Assembly: GCA_041946865.1 (NCBI GenBank)
Contig: JBHGBF010000084.1
Coordinates: forward strand, 1-19,139
DNA length: 19,139 nt
Origin: RPQK01 sp041946865
Lineage (GTDB): Bacteria; Acidobacteriota; UBA6911; RPQK01
Direction of reading: 5' to 3'
The position numbers were made by a program, and so were the translations under genes. The first letter of the stretch is position 1; each line of letters opens with the position of its first letter. The notes beneath the pieces are model-generated. The model made no database searches and was not told where the DNA came from. It saw only the letters and a list, made by a program, of their open reading frames with translations. Below are positions 7,864 through 15,210 of this stretch, in pieces.

Positions 7864-8580
7864 TCACCTCCCCGGTTTTGCAGACAAGGCTGTGATGAAC
7901 TGAGCGACCGACTGGCGTTGTTCAGCCGAAAGATGCGTATAGGACGGCATGCCGCATCCGGGCGCATACTTCTCAGCGTCGACCAGAAACTCGGCGATCG
8001 ACAGCGCATTTCTCCGTTTGCCGATCCACTCGAATCTGGTGCCGATTGCTGCTCCGCTGTCACCTAGCTTATGGCAGGAAAGACATTGCTCCTGCTTGAT
8101 CAAAGCCGCTCCCGGCGACATGGCAGCAGCGGCGAGGATCCGTTCCGTGGACCGTTTCCAGGTTCCCTCCGAATGCTGCGGCGGCCAGTCATTGTTCTCG
8201 ATCCCTGAGATCCAGGCCAGATAAGCCGTGATGTTCGTCACCTCCTCTTCGGACAGTCCCTGATTCGGCATTTTTCGGAAGGAGTTCGCGAAGACGACTT
8301 CCGGATTCTCCAGACGCCGGCGAATCGTGGTCTCTCCAAGCCTGTTGTAAGCACGGGTCAGGTCAGGCGCATAGTAAGCGCCGAAGCCAAGTACCGTGTG
8401 ACAATCGTTGCAGTTGTGCTTCTCAAAGGCGCGCTTCCCCGCCACCACTTCTAGGCTCAGCTTGTCGGCGTGTGTGAGCGCGTCAAACTGACGGTGAGTC
8501 TCGATCGTCAACCCAAGGAAAAGCGCGAGTGAAGCGAGTGTGCCTCCCCAAAAAACCCATTTCGCGGTCTTTTCTTTCAC
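7864..8580 (-). CDS. norC: NorC-like cytochrome c subunit with a second haem c domain
   Basis: A 238-residue membrane-anchored cytochrome. I chose the GTG at 8580 because GGAGGAGG lies 3-10 nt upstream. A GTG seven codons earlier (8601) lies inside the duplicated target site of a small insertion and has a poorer site. One N-terminal membrane helix spans residues 8-26. The first haem domain is typical NorC: NCNDCHTVLGFGAYYAPDLT (haem site 57-61), axial Met at 104 in KMPNQGLS, and a WPP motif. Canonical NorC ends about there, near 150 residues. Here a second domain follows with CLSCH (166-170) and a candidate axial Met at 211 (GCGMPSY). The protein should therefore bind two haems c. It is translated just before norB and should pass electrons to it. 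Confidence 0.93.
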   Translation of the reverse strand: MKEKTAKWVFWGGTLASLALFLGLTIETHRQFDALTHADKLSLEVVAGKRAFEKHNCNDCHTVLGFGAYYAPDLTRAYNRLGETTIRRRLENPEVVFANSFRKMPNQGLSEEEVTNITAYLAWISGIENNDWPPQHSEGTWKRSTERILAAAAMSPGAALIKQEQCLSCHKLGDSGAAIGTRFEWIGKRRNALSIAEFLVDAEKYAPGCGMPSYTHLSAEQRQSVAQFITALSAKPGR

Positions 8581-8604
8581 AGCCTCCTCCTTTTCCGTCA
8601 CCGG

Positions 8605-8670
8605 GTAATGCCTCAGTCTTGTTTGTAGTGCCGCCTTTAAGCGGGCCTACAAACAAGACTGAGGCATTAC
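8605..8670. mobile_element. 66-bp palindromic MITE-like insertion (IS66-like ends) upstream of norC
   Basis: Perfect 24-bp arms (8605-8628 and 8647-8670) surround an 18-nt loop that itself holds CCGC/GCGG. The element begins GTAATGCC and ends GGCATTAC. It is flanked by an 8-bp direct repeat, GTCACCGG, at 8597-8604 and 8671-8678. GTAA ends and 8-bp target duplications are known features of IS66-family elements. The arms plus duplication show that a short non-autonomous element inserted 24 bp upstream of the norC start. A near-identical copy starts at 19102 and a diverged relative lies at 19029-19093. Confidence 0.75.
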
Positions 8671-9042
8671 GTCACCGGGCCGAAAGGCGTTGACTTTTCA
8701 GCCAACAGTTCTTGTTTAAAAATAGAGCAACAACAACGGAAAAGAACTTACAGCTTCGGCGTCCGGGCCGCCATGACTTTTGTCACGCCCTGCCCGGGCC
8801 TCTTCCCCGCGCACAAACCGGCCTTGTCCTGCTATTCGCCGGGTGCCATAATTTTTTTAGCTCTAAAACATTTGTACGCGCGCGCTCACGCTGCGCGCGG
8901 CTTCCAACTCGGGCTCTCCGGCCCGCATGCTTTAGCTTCTTCGGTTAGCTTCAACAAGGGGCTGTGACGCAGGCGCGTCAGCTGAGTCACACCGACGAGG
9001 AGTACGCATATAAAACCTTCACGATCTCTATTGAGGGGCCTC
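8671..9042. other. divergent intergenic region between norC and the phosphoribosyltransferase gene
   Basis: No gene is supported here. The region holds one target-site copy of the palindromic insertion (8671-8678), the candidate NnrR-like site (8773-8786), a TTTTAG/CTAAAA mini-hairpin (8855-8868) and a GC-only hairpin with CGCGCGC/GCGCGCG arms (8879-8899). It also contains the inverted repeat TGACGC-aggc-GCGTCA (8965-8980). A TATAAA at 9009-9014 could be the -10 of the phosphoribosyltransferase gene, but I see no convincing -35. Confidence 0.5.
8773..8786 (-). promoter_or_regulatory. possible NnrR/DNR (CRP-FNR family) site upstream of norC
   Basis: ATGACTTTTGTCAC contains the perfect inverted repeat TGAC-N4-GTCA. 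NnrR/DNR-type NO-responsive regulators recognise TTGAC-N4-GTCAA-like sites, so the core matches and both outer bases differ. A weak -10-like TAAGTT (8745-8750, minus strand) lies at about the distance expected for a class II site. A half-matching site with the same N4 (TTGAC-TTTT) lies at 8690-8698. No regulator of this family is encoded in the window. Confidence 0.35.
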
Positions 9043-9711
9043 ATGAGAAGACGATTTCGAAACAGATCGGAGGCCGGGCGCGTGCTGGCTGAGAAGCTGG
9101 CCCCTTATGCCGGCCGGCCCGACGTCCTGGTTCTGGCGCTGCCCCGCGGAGGGGTCCCGGTAGCTTACGAGGTTGCCCGAAGCTTGGACGCGCCACTCGA
9201 TGTCTTCGTGGTACGTAAACTCGGCGTCCCCGGTCACGAGGAGTTGGCCATGGGAGCAATGGCTTCAGGAGGCATCCGGGTATTGAACCATGACGTCGTC
9301 CGGTCGCTCGAGATCTCTCAAGAGGCAATCGACAGGGTGGCCGCGAAGGAGCGGGAGGAGCTCGAGAGGAGAGAAAAAGCCTATCGAGGTGATCGCCCAC
9401 CCGCCCAGGCGCAGGGCCGGACGGTCATTCTCATCGACGACGGACTGGCGACCGGATCAACCATGCGCGCGGCGGTTCTGGCGCTCAAACAACAGCATCC
9501 GGCAGCCGTGATTGTCGCCGCTCCGACGGCCGCACGCGAGACGTGTGATGAATTTCGGACGGAGGTTGACGAAATCATCTGCGCCGTTACGCCTGAGCCT
9601 TTCTATGCGGTTGGCCTCTGGTATGAGGATTTCAGCCAGACCACGGACGAGGAGGTGCGGGATCTTCTCAATCGATCCTGGCACGGTTCGCCGGCAAAGA
9701 CCACGCAATAA
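9043..9711 (+). CDS. stand-alone phosphoribosyltransferase-family protein
   Basis: A 222-residue cytoplasmic protein. I chose the ATG at 9043, with GAGGGG about 5 nt upstream, over an in-frame TTG at 9031. The PRPP-binding loop is clear at residues 128-140 (VILIDDGLATGST). The family's pyrophosphate-loop region is LALPRGGVPVA (31-41), followed by FVVRKLGVPGHEELAMGA. This matches a widespread uncharacterised group of PRTase-like proteins, often found beside dienelactone-hydrolase or stress genes, whose substrate is not established. The 220-residue length is normal for the group. The next gene starts 94 nt downstream on the same strand with its own ribosome site, so cotranscription is possible but not shown. 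Confidence 0.9.
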   Translation: MRRRFRNRSEAGRVLAEKLAPYAGRPDVLVLALPRGGVPVAYEVARSLDAPLDVFVVRKLGVPGHEELAMGAMASGGIRVLNHDVVRSLEISQEAIDRVAAKEREELERREKAYRGDRPPAQAQGRTVILIDDGLATGSTMRAAVLALKQQHPAAVIVAAPTAARETCDEFRTEVDEIICAVTPEPFYAVGLWYEDFSQTTDEEVRDLLNRSWHGSPAKTTQ

Positions 9712-9805
9712 GGACCAGGTCTGCTGCTGCCCGAGGCCATGGATTCCCGCGCCACTGCAACTCCGGCCGCGACAATCCATCTAAGAAAGCAAGGAGGCAA
9801 TCAAG

Positions 9806-10534
9806 ATGTTCAGACGGCGTATGAGTTTTAGCCGGCTGGCTGTTGCCTTGCTGGTTTTTACTTTCATCGTTTCGTCAGCCAACGCTTTCGGTCAGGGAAG
9901 GCGTGGGCACTTCGGCTTTGGAGGCAGGGGCGGACACTTCGGCCATCGAGGATTCGGCCCATCAGGCTTCCATCACCACTTCGGCTTTCCAGGCCCCGGC
10001 GCACATTTCGGCTTTGGCCACTTCGGCTTCGGGCCATTCGGCTTCCATGGCTTCGTGCCACATCAGTTCGGTTTTCGCGGTCCCCATGTCCGTTTGGGCT
10101 TTGGCCACCTCGGGTTCGGTTTCAATTCCTTTGGCTTCCATGGCTTCTCCCCACATCATTTCGGTTTTCGCGGCCCCCACGCGCATTTCGGCTTTGGGTT
10201 TCCGGTGTTTCCCGGTTTCACTCCTTTCTTTCACCCGTTCGATGACGGATTCGGGCCTTTTGGGTCCTTTGATTTCCACGACCCGGCCCCGTTCTTTTTC
10301 AGTCGCCCGCACCATCTGCCTGCCGGTTTCAAAGCGATTTGGGTGGACCCGTCGTGGGTCAGCACTGAGCATGGTTCATTGCGATTTCCGGGCGGCTGGG
10401 CCGTTACGGAGGCCGACAGAGCCAGCGCCGCGTCTGCAAAACCGATCTGGGTAGCCCCGCGTTGGGAGAGAACCGAGAACGGATCGGTGTTCGTACCGGG
10501 TGCGTGGATGGTAGCCTGGACTGACGAAGATTAA
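9806..10534 (+). CDS. exported Phe/Gly/His-rich repeat protein
   Basis: A 242-residue protein with AAGGAGG 8 nt before the ATG. Residues 1-27 are a signal peptide ending SANA. About residues 30-150 are low complexity, built from FGF, GHFGFG and HFGFRGPH motifs. One block of about 32 residues (starting FGFHGFVPHQFGF and again FGFHGFSPHHFGF) is duplicated, and the duplication is visible in the DNA too. The C-terminal part has two copies of a short module, AIWVDPSWVSTEHGS...PGGW and PIWVAPRWERTENGS...PGAW, resembling the YxWxxGHW-type repeats of exported proteins. High histidine content suggests metal binding or a cell-surface structural role, which is inference. I do not recognise a named family. 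Confidence 0.8.
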   Translation: MFRRRMSFSRLAVALLVFTFIVSSANAFGQGRRGHFGFGGRGGHFGHRGFGPSGFHHHFGFPGPGAHFGFGHFGFGPFGFHGFVPHQFGFRGPHVRLGFGHLGFGFNSFGFHGFSPHHFGFRGPHAHFGFGFPVFPGFTPFFHPFDDGFGPFGSFDFHDPAPFFFSRPHHLPAGFKAIWVDPSWVSTEHGSLRFPGGWAVTEADRASAASAKPIWVAPRWERTENGSVFVPGAWMVAWTDED

Positions 10535-10567
10535 GAGCAGGCTTTCTCAGCGGCTTTCAGGCCCACT

Positions 10568-11680
10568 TTAAGGATCACGATCGAAGCCTCTTCCGGTTGT
10601 TCGCAAGGGCGGCCAGACTACCTGCTTCCGCCCCGATTCCCACTGAACCAGTAGCGGCTTGTGTCCGTTCTGCGCGCCGTTCGAATCCAACCGAAAACGA
10701 CCGTAGAAGGTCGACAAGTCCTGGCGAAGAGCAACGGCACGCAGAGCCGGCGCCGAAAGATCCGCCGAGTCGCCCACACATTTTTCGAGGATCAAGCCGC
10801 ACGCAAAGGCTTGAGCGGCCGTGTAGTCGGGTGTCTTCCGGAAGTGCCCGTAATACTGGTGACGAAACCACGTCTCATCGGGGCCCAGGTCGGGCCGGGG
10901 AGCAGTGTCGGGCTCCCATTGGGAAGGCCCGACCACCCTTTCGGCCATTTCCTTCAGCTCTTTATAGAAAGCCGAGACTCCGGCCGCGATACAGACCGCC
11001 AGGCTGATCTGGGGAAAGGCCGTGCTGTACTTGAAGATGCTGATTTCCTCCTGGTAGTCACCGATCGCCACCAGGCATTCGGGATCTTGATCCAAGGCAG
11101 CCCGGATAAGCTGAAGGAGCTCGATTCTCCGGTCAGAAATGTCAACAGGGGCGATTTCCAGAGCGTGACGAGCACAGGAATCAGCCAGGCCTGAAGCGAC
11201 TTCAGCCGGAAACCCTCGTCGAGCGGCGAACATTACGGCCAGCTTCTTGACGGGGAGCTCGCGATGCAGGATATAGTCGGGCAGGTCCTGGAGATAGGTA
11301 CGGGCCGGTGAAACCACGGAAATAACCGAAGACGCATAGTCTCTGTAAGTGCGCTCGCACGCTCCTCCATGATTCCAGAGAATCTTGCCCTCGCCGCAGG
11401 CAGCCCCCGCGGCTGCTCCAGTCAAGGCGCTGGAATAAGGACCGATCAGCAGATCGATGCCGTTTCGGATCAGCCCCTCGACATTCCGCCGGCACTGCTC
11501 CACCTTGCTCCGGTCATCGACATAGCGAAGAGAGATCGTCTCGCGTCTCGAAGTATTGGGCAAAACGAGCCCGCCCCTGGAGTTGACATGTTGTTCCCAT
11601 AGCCGGAGGCCATTGAGCGCATCCTGGCCCTGCTCACGGTACTTCCCAGTCAGGGAGATGGAGATGCCAACCGGGATCAA
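10568..11680 (-). CDS. orphan type I periplasmic-binding-fold (Leu/Ile/Val-binding-like) protein without signal peptide
   Basis: A 370-residue protein starting at a TTG at 11680, with GGAGG 6 nt upstream. The N-terminus goes straight into the first beta strand of the fold: IPVGISISLTGKYREQGQDALNGLRLW, then NSRGGL, then LLIGPYSSALTGAAAGAACGEGKILWNHGGA. These are typical of branched-chain amino-acid or amide-binding proteins of ABC transporters. No signal peptide precedes it in frame, and no ABC permease or ATPase gene is adjacent. It may be a cytoplasmic sensor analogous to AmiC, or a transport protein with a missing leader. It is convergent with the Phe/Gly/His-rich gene, 33 nt apart. Confidence 0.8.
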   Translation of the reverse strand: MIPVGISISLTGKYREQGQDALNGLRLWEQHVNSRGGLVLPNTSRRETISLRYVDDRSKVEQCRRNVEGLIRNGIDLLIGPYSSALTGAAAGAACGEGKILWNHGGACERTYRDYASSVISVVSPARTYLQDLPDYILHRELPVKKLAVMFAARRGFPAEVASGLADSCARHALEIAPVDISDRRIELLQLIRAALDQDPECLVAIGDYQEEISIFKYSTAFPQISLAVCIAAGVSAFYKELKEMAERVVGPSQWEPDTAPRPDLGPDETWFRHQYYGHFRKTPDYTAAQAFACGLILEKCVGDSADLSAPALRAVALRQDLSTFYGRFRLDSNGAQNGHKPLLVQWESGRKQVVWPPLRTTGRGFDRDP

Positions 11681-12060
11681 GCTCGACCTCCAGTTCTTGT
11701 CAAAGGGCGCAAAACATGCTCTAAAAGCCCTTCGCGGTGACCTGAATCGTTCGCACCATTATGGACCATCCGAAAGGCGCCGCCCAGTCTCCAAGGCCGT
11801 TTCTTTCTGTAACCGCTCAGTCTTTTCCGGCAGCGAGGCGCCGAAGCGCCATCCGGGCTCGTCATCAGCGCCACAGAGCCGCACCCCACAGCGCCGCAAG
11901 CGCAGCGCTTTCCAGCGGACCGTCCGCGGACGGGAAGCGCGTCGGGTGCGAACAGAGCCGCTTGCGGCTTTGCGGCGCTTTCGAAGCTGAAAAGCGTTGC
12001 GATTGTTCTTTATGATTTATTTTGTTCGTTTATGAACGATATCGCGTATAATCTATCACG
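11681..12060. other. GC-rich divergent intergenic region with clustered palindromes
   Basis: No convincing gene. It contains GGCGC-cgaa-GCGCC (11837-11850), the 14-bp palindrome CCGTCCGCGGACGG (11920-11933), and GCGCCGCA/TGCGGCGC (11891-11898 with 11971-11978). It also contains GCCGCAAGCG/CGCTTGCGGC (11893-11902 with 11959-11968). Together these could fold into a large cruciform-like structure. The last 60 bp turn abruptly AT-rich and hold the deoR-family promoter. Confidence 0.6.
12022..12052 (+). promoter_or_regulatory. promoter and GlpR-like operator of the dehydrogenase operon
   Basis: A perfect TATAAT lies at 12047-12052 and a TTGTTC at 12022-12027, with a long 19-bp spacer. Between them GTTCGTTTATGAAC (12024-12037) is an inverted repeat, GTTC-N6-GAAC. 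DeoR-family GlpR recognises ATGTTCG...CGAACAT sites, so this is a plausible autoregulatory operator for the repressor that follows. Transcription would start at about 12059-12061, at or next to the ATG. Confidence 0.65.
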
Positions 12061-12864
12061 ATGGTCATGACGGAAGACACCACCGGAGATCGGACGTGGG
12101 GTCGAGATCTGGCGGCAAAACGACTGGAGCAGCTGCGGCGCATCGTGCGTGAGAGTCATGTCGTCAAGGTCGACGAACTCGCGCAACGGCTGAAAGTCTC
12201 GTCGGCAACGGTTCGACGCGATCTCGATCACCTGGAGTCGCTCGGGGAGATCCGGCGCGTTCACGGGGGCGCTGTCGGACTGGAAAGCCGGCTGGAGGAG
12301 CCCCTTTTCGACGACAAGACCGCGATTGCCGTTGCCGAGAAACACCGGATCGCCGAAGCGGCGTTGACCTTCATCTCACCTGGGGACACCGTGTACCTGG
12401 ACGGCGGCAGTACGGTCCTCGCTTTAGCCAGGCGACTGTATGATCGGGCCAACCTCACGGTGGTGACCAACTCTCTTCGCGCGGCCCTGGAGCTGGCGAG
12501 CGGCGGCCCGCGCCTGATCCTCATCGGCGGCGAGCTCCGCCGGCTCAGTCAAACGCTCGTTGGACCGCTCACCCGGCTGCTGCTTGACCAGCTTAACGTC
12601 GACAAAGCCTTCATGGGGACGATGGGACTTTCCATCAAGGAAGGCCTGACGACCACGGACCCGAGCGAGGCTTACACCAAGGAACTGGTGATGGAACGAG
12701 CCGCGAGAGTCATTCTTCTGGCAGACAGCACCAAGATTGACAAGGTGTCGTTTAGCCGGGCCGGCCGATTGAGCCATGTCAGCACGTTGATCACGGACAA
12801 AGGCCTCGACGCTAAGCGAGCCGAACAGATCAGGAAAAAGGGAGTTGAAGTGCTTCTGGTCTAG
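12061..12864 (+). CDS. DeoR-family transcriptional repressor
   Basis: A 267-residue regulator. The helix-turn-helix covers residues 34-58 (VVKVDELAQRLKVSSATVRRDLDHLE), followed by the family-typical wing IRRVHGGAV (65-73). The DeoRC sensor domain (about 85-245) shows EKHRIAEAAL, GDTVYLDGGST, LTVVTNS, LILIGGELR, VDKAFMGTMG and ILLADSTKI, the features of the fold that binds phosphorylated sugars or polyols. ATG occurs at 12061 and 12067. No ribosome site precedes either, in keeping with a leaderless or almost leaderless mRNA from the TATAAT at 12047. It lies 50 nt before the fused E1 gene and probably represses this whole unit until a sugar phosphate appears. Confidence 0.95.
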   Translation: MVMTEDTTGDRTWGRDLAAKRLEQLRRIVRESHVVKVDELAQRLKVSSATVRRDLDHLESLGEIRRVHGGAVGLESRLEEPLFDDKTAIAVAEKHRIAEAALTFISPGDTVYLDGGSTVLALARRLYDRANLTVVTNSLRAALELASGGPRLILIGGELRRLSQTLVGPLTRLLLDQLNVDKAFMGTMGLSIKEGLTTTDPSEAYTKELVMERAARVILLADSTKIDKVSFSRAGRLSHVSTLITDKGLDAKRAEQIRKKGVEVLLV

Positions 12865-12914
12865 CATTCCCTCCCCTTGTATCAAGTTCAACCGGATTCA
12901 AATGAGGACGGACG

Positions 12915-15197
12915 ATGTCGAATTATCTGAGTAGTTCAAAGCCGGATTTCACGCCCTTTACATACGATTGTGGACAGATCCCCGCCTATCAGTTCTCCGG
13001 GAATCTCCAAAGCGAGCTGGATGCCGGGCGTCTGACCGATCTGCAGGCCCGCGACCTCCTCGAGGACATGCTGATTGTCCGGGAGGTCGAGGAGATGATC
13101 GTCCGGCTTCGTTCCGGCGCTTACGAGCCGATTCGGGATTTCAACTACCGCGGGCCCACCCATGTTTCGGTGGGCCAGGAAGCAAGCTCCGTCGGGGCCT
13201 CGAGCGCCCTCACTATGCTTGATTACATCACCTCCACTCATCGTGGGCATGGCGACAGCCTGGCTCGCGGTTGCGTGGCCCTGAGGCAAATGACGACCGA
13301 GGAGCTGCGACGTCGGCTTAGCTCCGCTGCCACGAAGCGGGAAGAGCTTTTGGAGGAGGCGCTCGCCGATCACGTTTACCGGACCATTGCCGAGCTTTTC
13401 GGAAAGGAGGACGGTTACTGCAAGGGCCGGGGTGGCAGCATGCATATCGCGGACTTCTCGGTCGGGCACCTGGGAGCGAACGCGATCGTGGGGGGAAACG
13501 TCCCGATCGCAACGGGCGCGGCGCTTGGCCTCCGCTATTTGCAAACCGGCGGAATCGCCTGCTGTTTTGCTGGAGACGGGGCGTTCTCGAACGGCGTCGT
13601 GCTCGAGGCGTTGAATTTCGCGGCCCAGGCGCAGTTCGTGAACGAGATTGCGGACGGCCTCCGGTTCGGGCTGCCGATCGTCTTCCTGGTCATGAACAAC
13701 CATTACGGAATGACCCACCGCACGGACAACGAGGTGACCGGAGTCGCTCACCTCGCCCGGCGGGGCGCCGGTTTTGCAGACAACAACATGCACGCCGAGA
13801 TCGTCAACGGGATGGACGTCCTGGCGGTTCGCGAAGCGGTGCTGCGCGCTGCACAAGGGTGCCGCCAGGGACACGGCCCGTACCTGCTCGAGCTGAATAC
13901 GTATCGGTATTACGGCCACTCGCTCAGCGACCCGCGCAATGAGTACCGGACCCGCGAAGAAGAGGCGGCCTGGCGCGAAGTGGATCCGATCGAGAGCTTC
14001 AAGCGGCAGATTCTCCAGAGCGGCGTCCTGGACCAACCGGGCATCACGGCCTTGGAAGCACGGGTCAGGGAACGTAACGCTAGCGCCGCCCGGCGGGCCG
14101 CGCAAGCGGCTGATCCGAAGCCGGAAGACGTAATCAGGTACATGTACACATCGACCGCGGTGACCGAAGTCCCCCCCTGCTACAGCCGCGTGGAAGTCAA
14201 GGAACCGATCGTGTTCAAAAGGGTCAACGGCGAATTGAGTTACCGGGATGCCATCAAAGAGGCCCTTTACGAGGAGATGCAACGTGACGCGCGGGTACTG
14301 TGCTACGGCGAAGACGTGGCCGACTACGGAGGCGCTTTCAAGGCCACAAAAGGCCTGTTGGAAGCGTTCGGACGCAACCGGGTCTTTAATACTCCCATTT
14401 CCGAGGCCGCCATCTGCGGAACCGGAGTCGGCGCGGCCATGCTGGGACTGCGGCCGATCGTCGAGCTGATGTACATGGACTTCGCTCTGATGGCCTCAGA
14501 TCAGATCAGCAATCAGGCCGCCAAGTGGCACTACATGTCGGGCGGACAGTATGAAGTTCCGATGGTCATCCGCGCTTCGGTCGGCGGCGGGAAGGGTTAC
14601 GGCGGCCAGCATTCGCAGACTCTGGAATCGGTTTTTGCCCACATCCCCGGCCTCTACGTCGTCTACCCTTCGACGCCGGCTGACGCCAAGGGGCTCCTGA
14701 AATCCTCCATCCGCGACAACAACCCCATTTTGTACGTCGAGTCGCAACTGCTTTACAGCGTGAAGGGCCCAGTCCCCGAAGGTGAATTCCTGATTCCGCT
14801 CGGGCAAGCCGATGTGAAGCGAGAAGGCCGGGACATCACGCTGGTCGGCTGGGGACCGGCGGTGGTGGATGCTCTGAAAGCCGCGGAGCAGCTCTCGGAA
14901 CAGGGCGTGGAGGCCGAAGTGGTTGATCTTCGCTGCCTGGTCCCACTCGACTTGAGCCCGGTTTTCCGTTCCGTGCAAAAAACCGGGCGCTGCGTCGTCG
15001 CGAGCCAATGCGCCCACATCGGCAGCTTCACCGCGGAGATCGCGGCCCGGATTCAAGAAGAAGTCTTCGACTACCTGGATGCGCCGGTGCTCCGCGTCGA
15101 CGCCAAGGACGGCATTGCGCCGCAGTCGCACATCCTGGAAGCGGTGTTCTTGCCGAGCGCGAAGGACATCATGAACGCAGCCCGCTCAATCCTATAG
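12915..15197 (+). CDS. fused E1 alpha-beta subunit of a 2-oxo acid (or acetoin-type) dehydrogenase complex
   Basis: A 760-residue TPP enzyme with GAGG 7 nt before the ATG. Residues 40-410 match E1-alpha: PTHVSVGQEA, HRGHGDSLARG, GYCKGRGGSMHIAD, the TPP motif GDGAFSNG (220-227) closing with NN at 261-262, and RYYGHSLSDPRNEYRTREEE. Residues 440-760 match E1-beta: SYRDAIKEAL, CYGEDVADYGG, GKGYGGQHSQTLESVFAHIPGL and a transketolase-like C-terminal domain. In most bacteria the two are separate genes. Two insertions stand out: about 35 residues after the HRGHG motif (121-160), and about 12 between GDG and NN (near 240-252). It should decarboxylate a 2-oxo acid, or cleave a ketol, and acylate the lipoyl E2 encoded 13 nt downstream. 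The substrate cannot be assigned. Confidence 0.93.
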   Translation: MSNYLSSSKPDFTPFTYDCGQIPAYQFSGNLQSELDAGRLTDLQARDLLEDMLIVREVEEMIVRLRSGAYEPIRDFNYRGPTHVSVGQEASSVGASSALTMLDYITSTHRGHGDSLARGCVALRQMTTEELRRRLSSAATKREELLEEALADHVYRTIAELFGKEDGYCKGRGGSMHIADFSVGHLGANAIVGGNVPIATGAALGLRYLQTGGIACCFAGDGAFSNGVVLEALNFAAQAQFVNEIADGLRFGLPIVFLVMNNHYGMTHRTDNEVTGVAHLARRGAGFADNNMHAEIVNGMDVLAVREAVLRAAQGCRQGHGPYLLELNTYRYYGHSLSDPRNEYRTREEEAAWREVDPIESFKRQILQSGVLDQPGITALEARVRERNASAARRAAQAADPKPEDVIRYMYTSTAVTEVPPCYSRVEVKEPIVFKRVNGELSYRDAIKEALYEEMQRDARVLCYGEDVADYGGAFKATKGLLEAFGRNRVFNTPISEAAICGTGVGAAMLGLRPIVELMYMDFALMASDQISNQAAKWHYMSGGQYEVPMVIRASVGGGKGYGGQHSQTLESVFAHIPGLYVVYPSTPADAKGLLKSSIRDNNPILYVESQLLYSVKGPVPEGEFLIPLGQADVKREGRDITLVGWGPAVVDALKAAEQLSEQGVEAEVVDLRCLVPLDLSPVFRSVQKTGRCVVASQCAHIGSFTAEIAARIQEEVFDYLDAPVLRVDAKDGIAPQSHILEAVFLPSAKDIMNAARSIL

Positions 15198-15210
15198 AAG
15201 AGGTTAATTC

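Noticed and set aside
8605..8670. Palindrome as a simple intrinsic terminator
   Set aside because: It lies upstream of norC, is flanked by an exact 8-bp duplication and has a second copy at 19102, all pointing to an inserted element.
12936..14282. A long open frame antisense to the fused E1 gene
   Set aside because: High-GC coding DNA often leaves long open antisense frames. It has no ribosome site or recognisable motif, while the plus-strand E1 is unmistakable.
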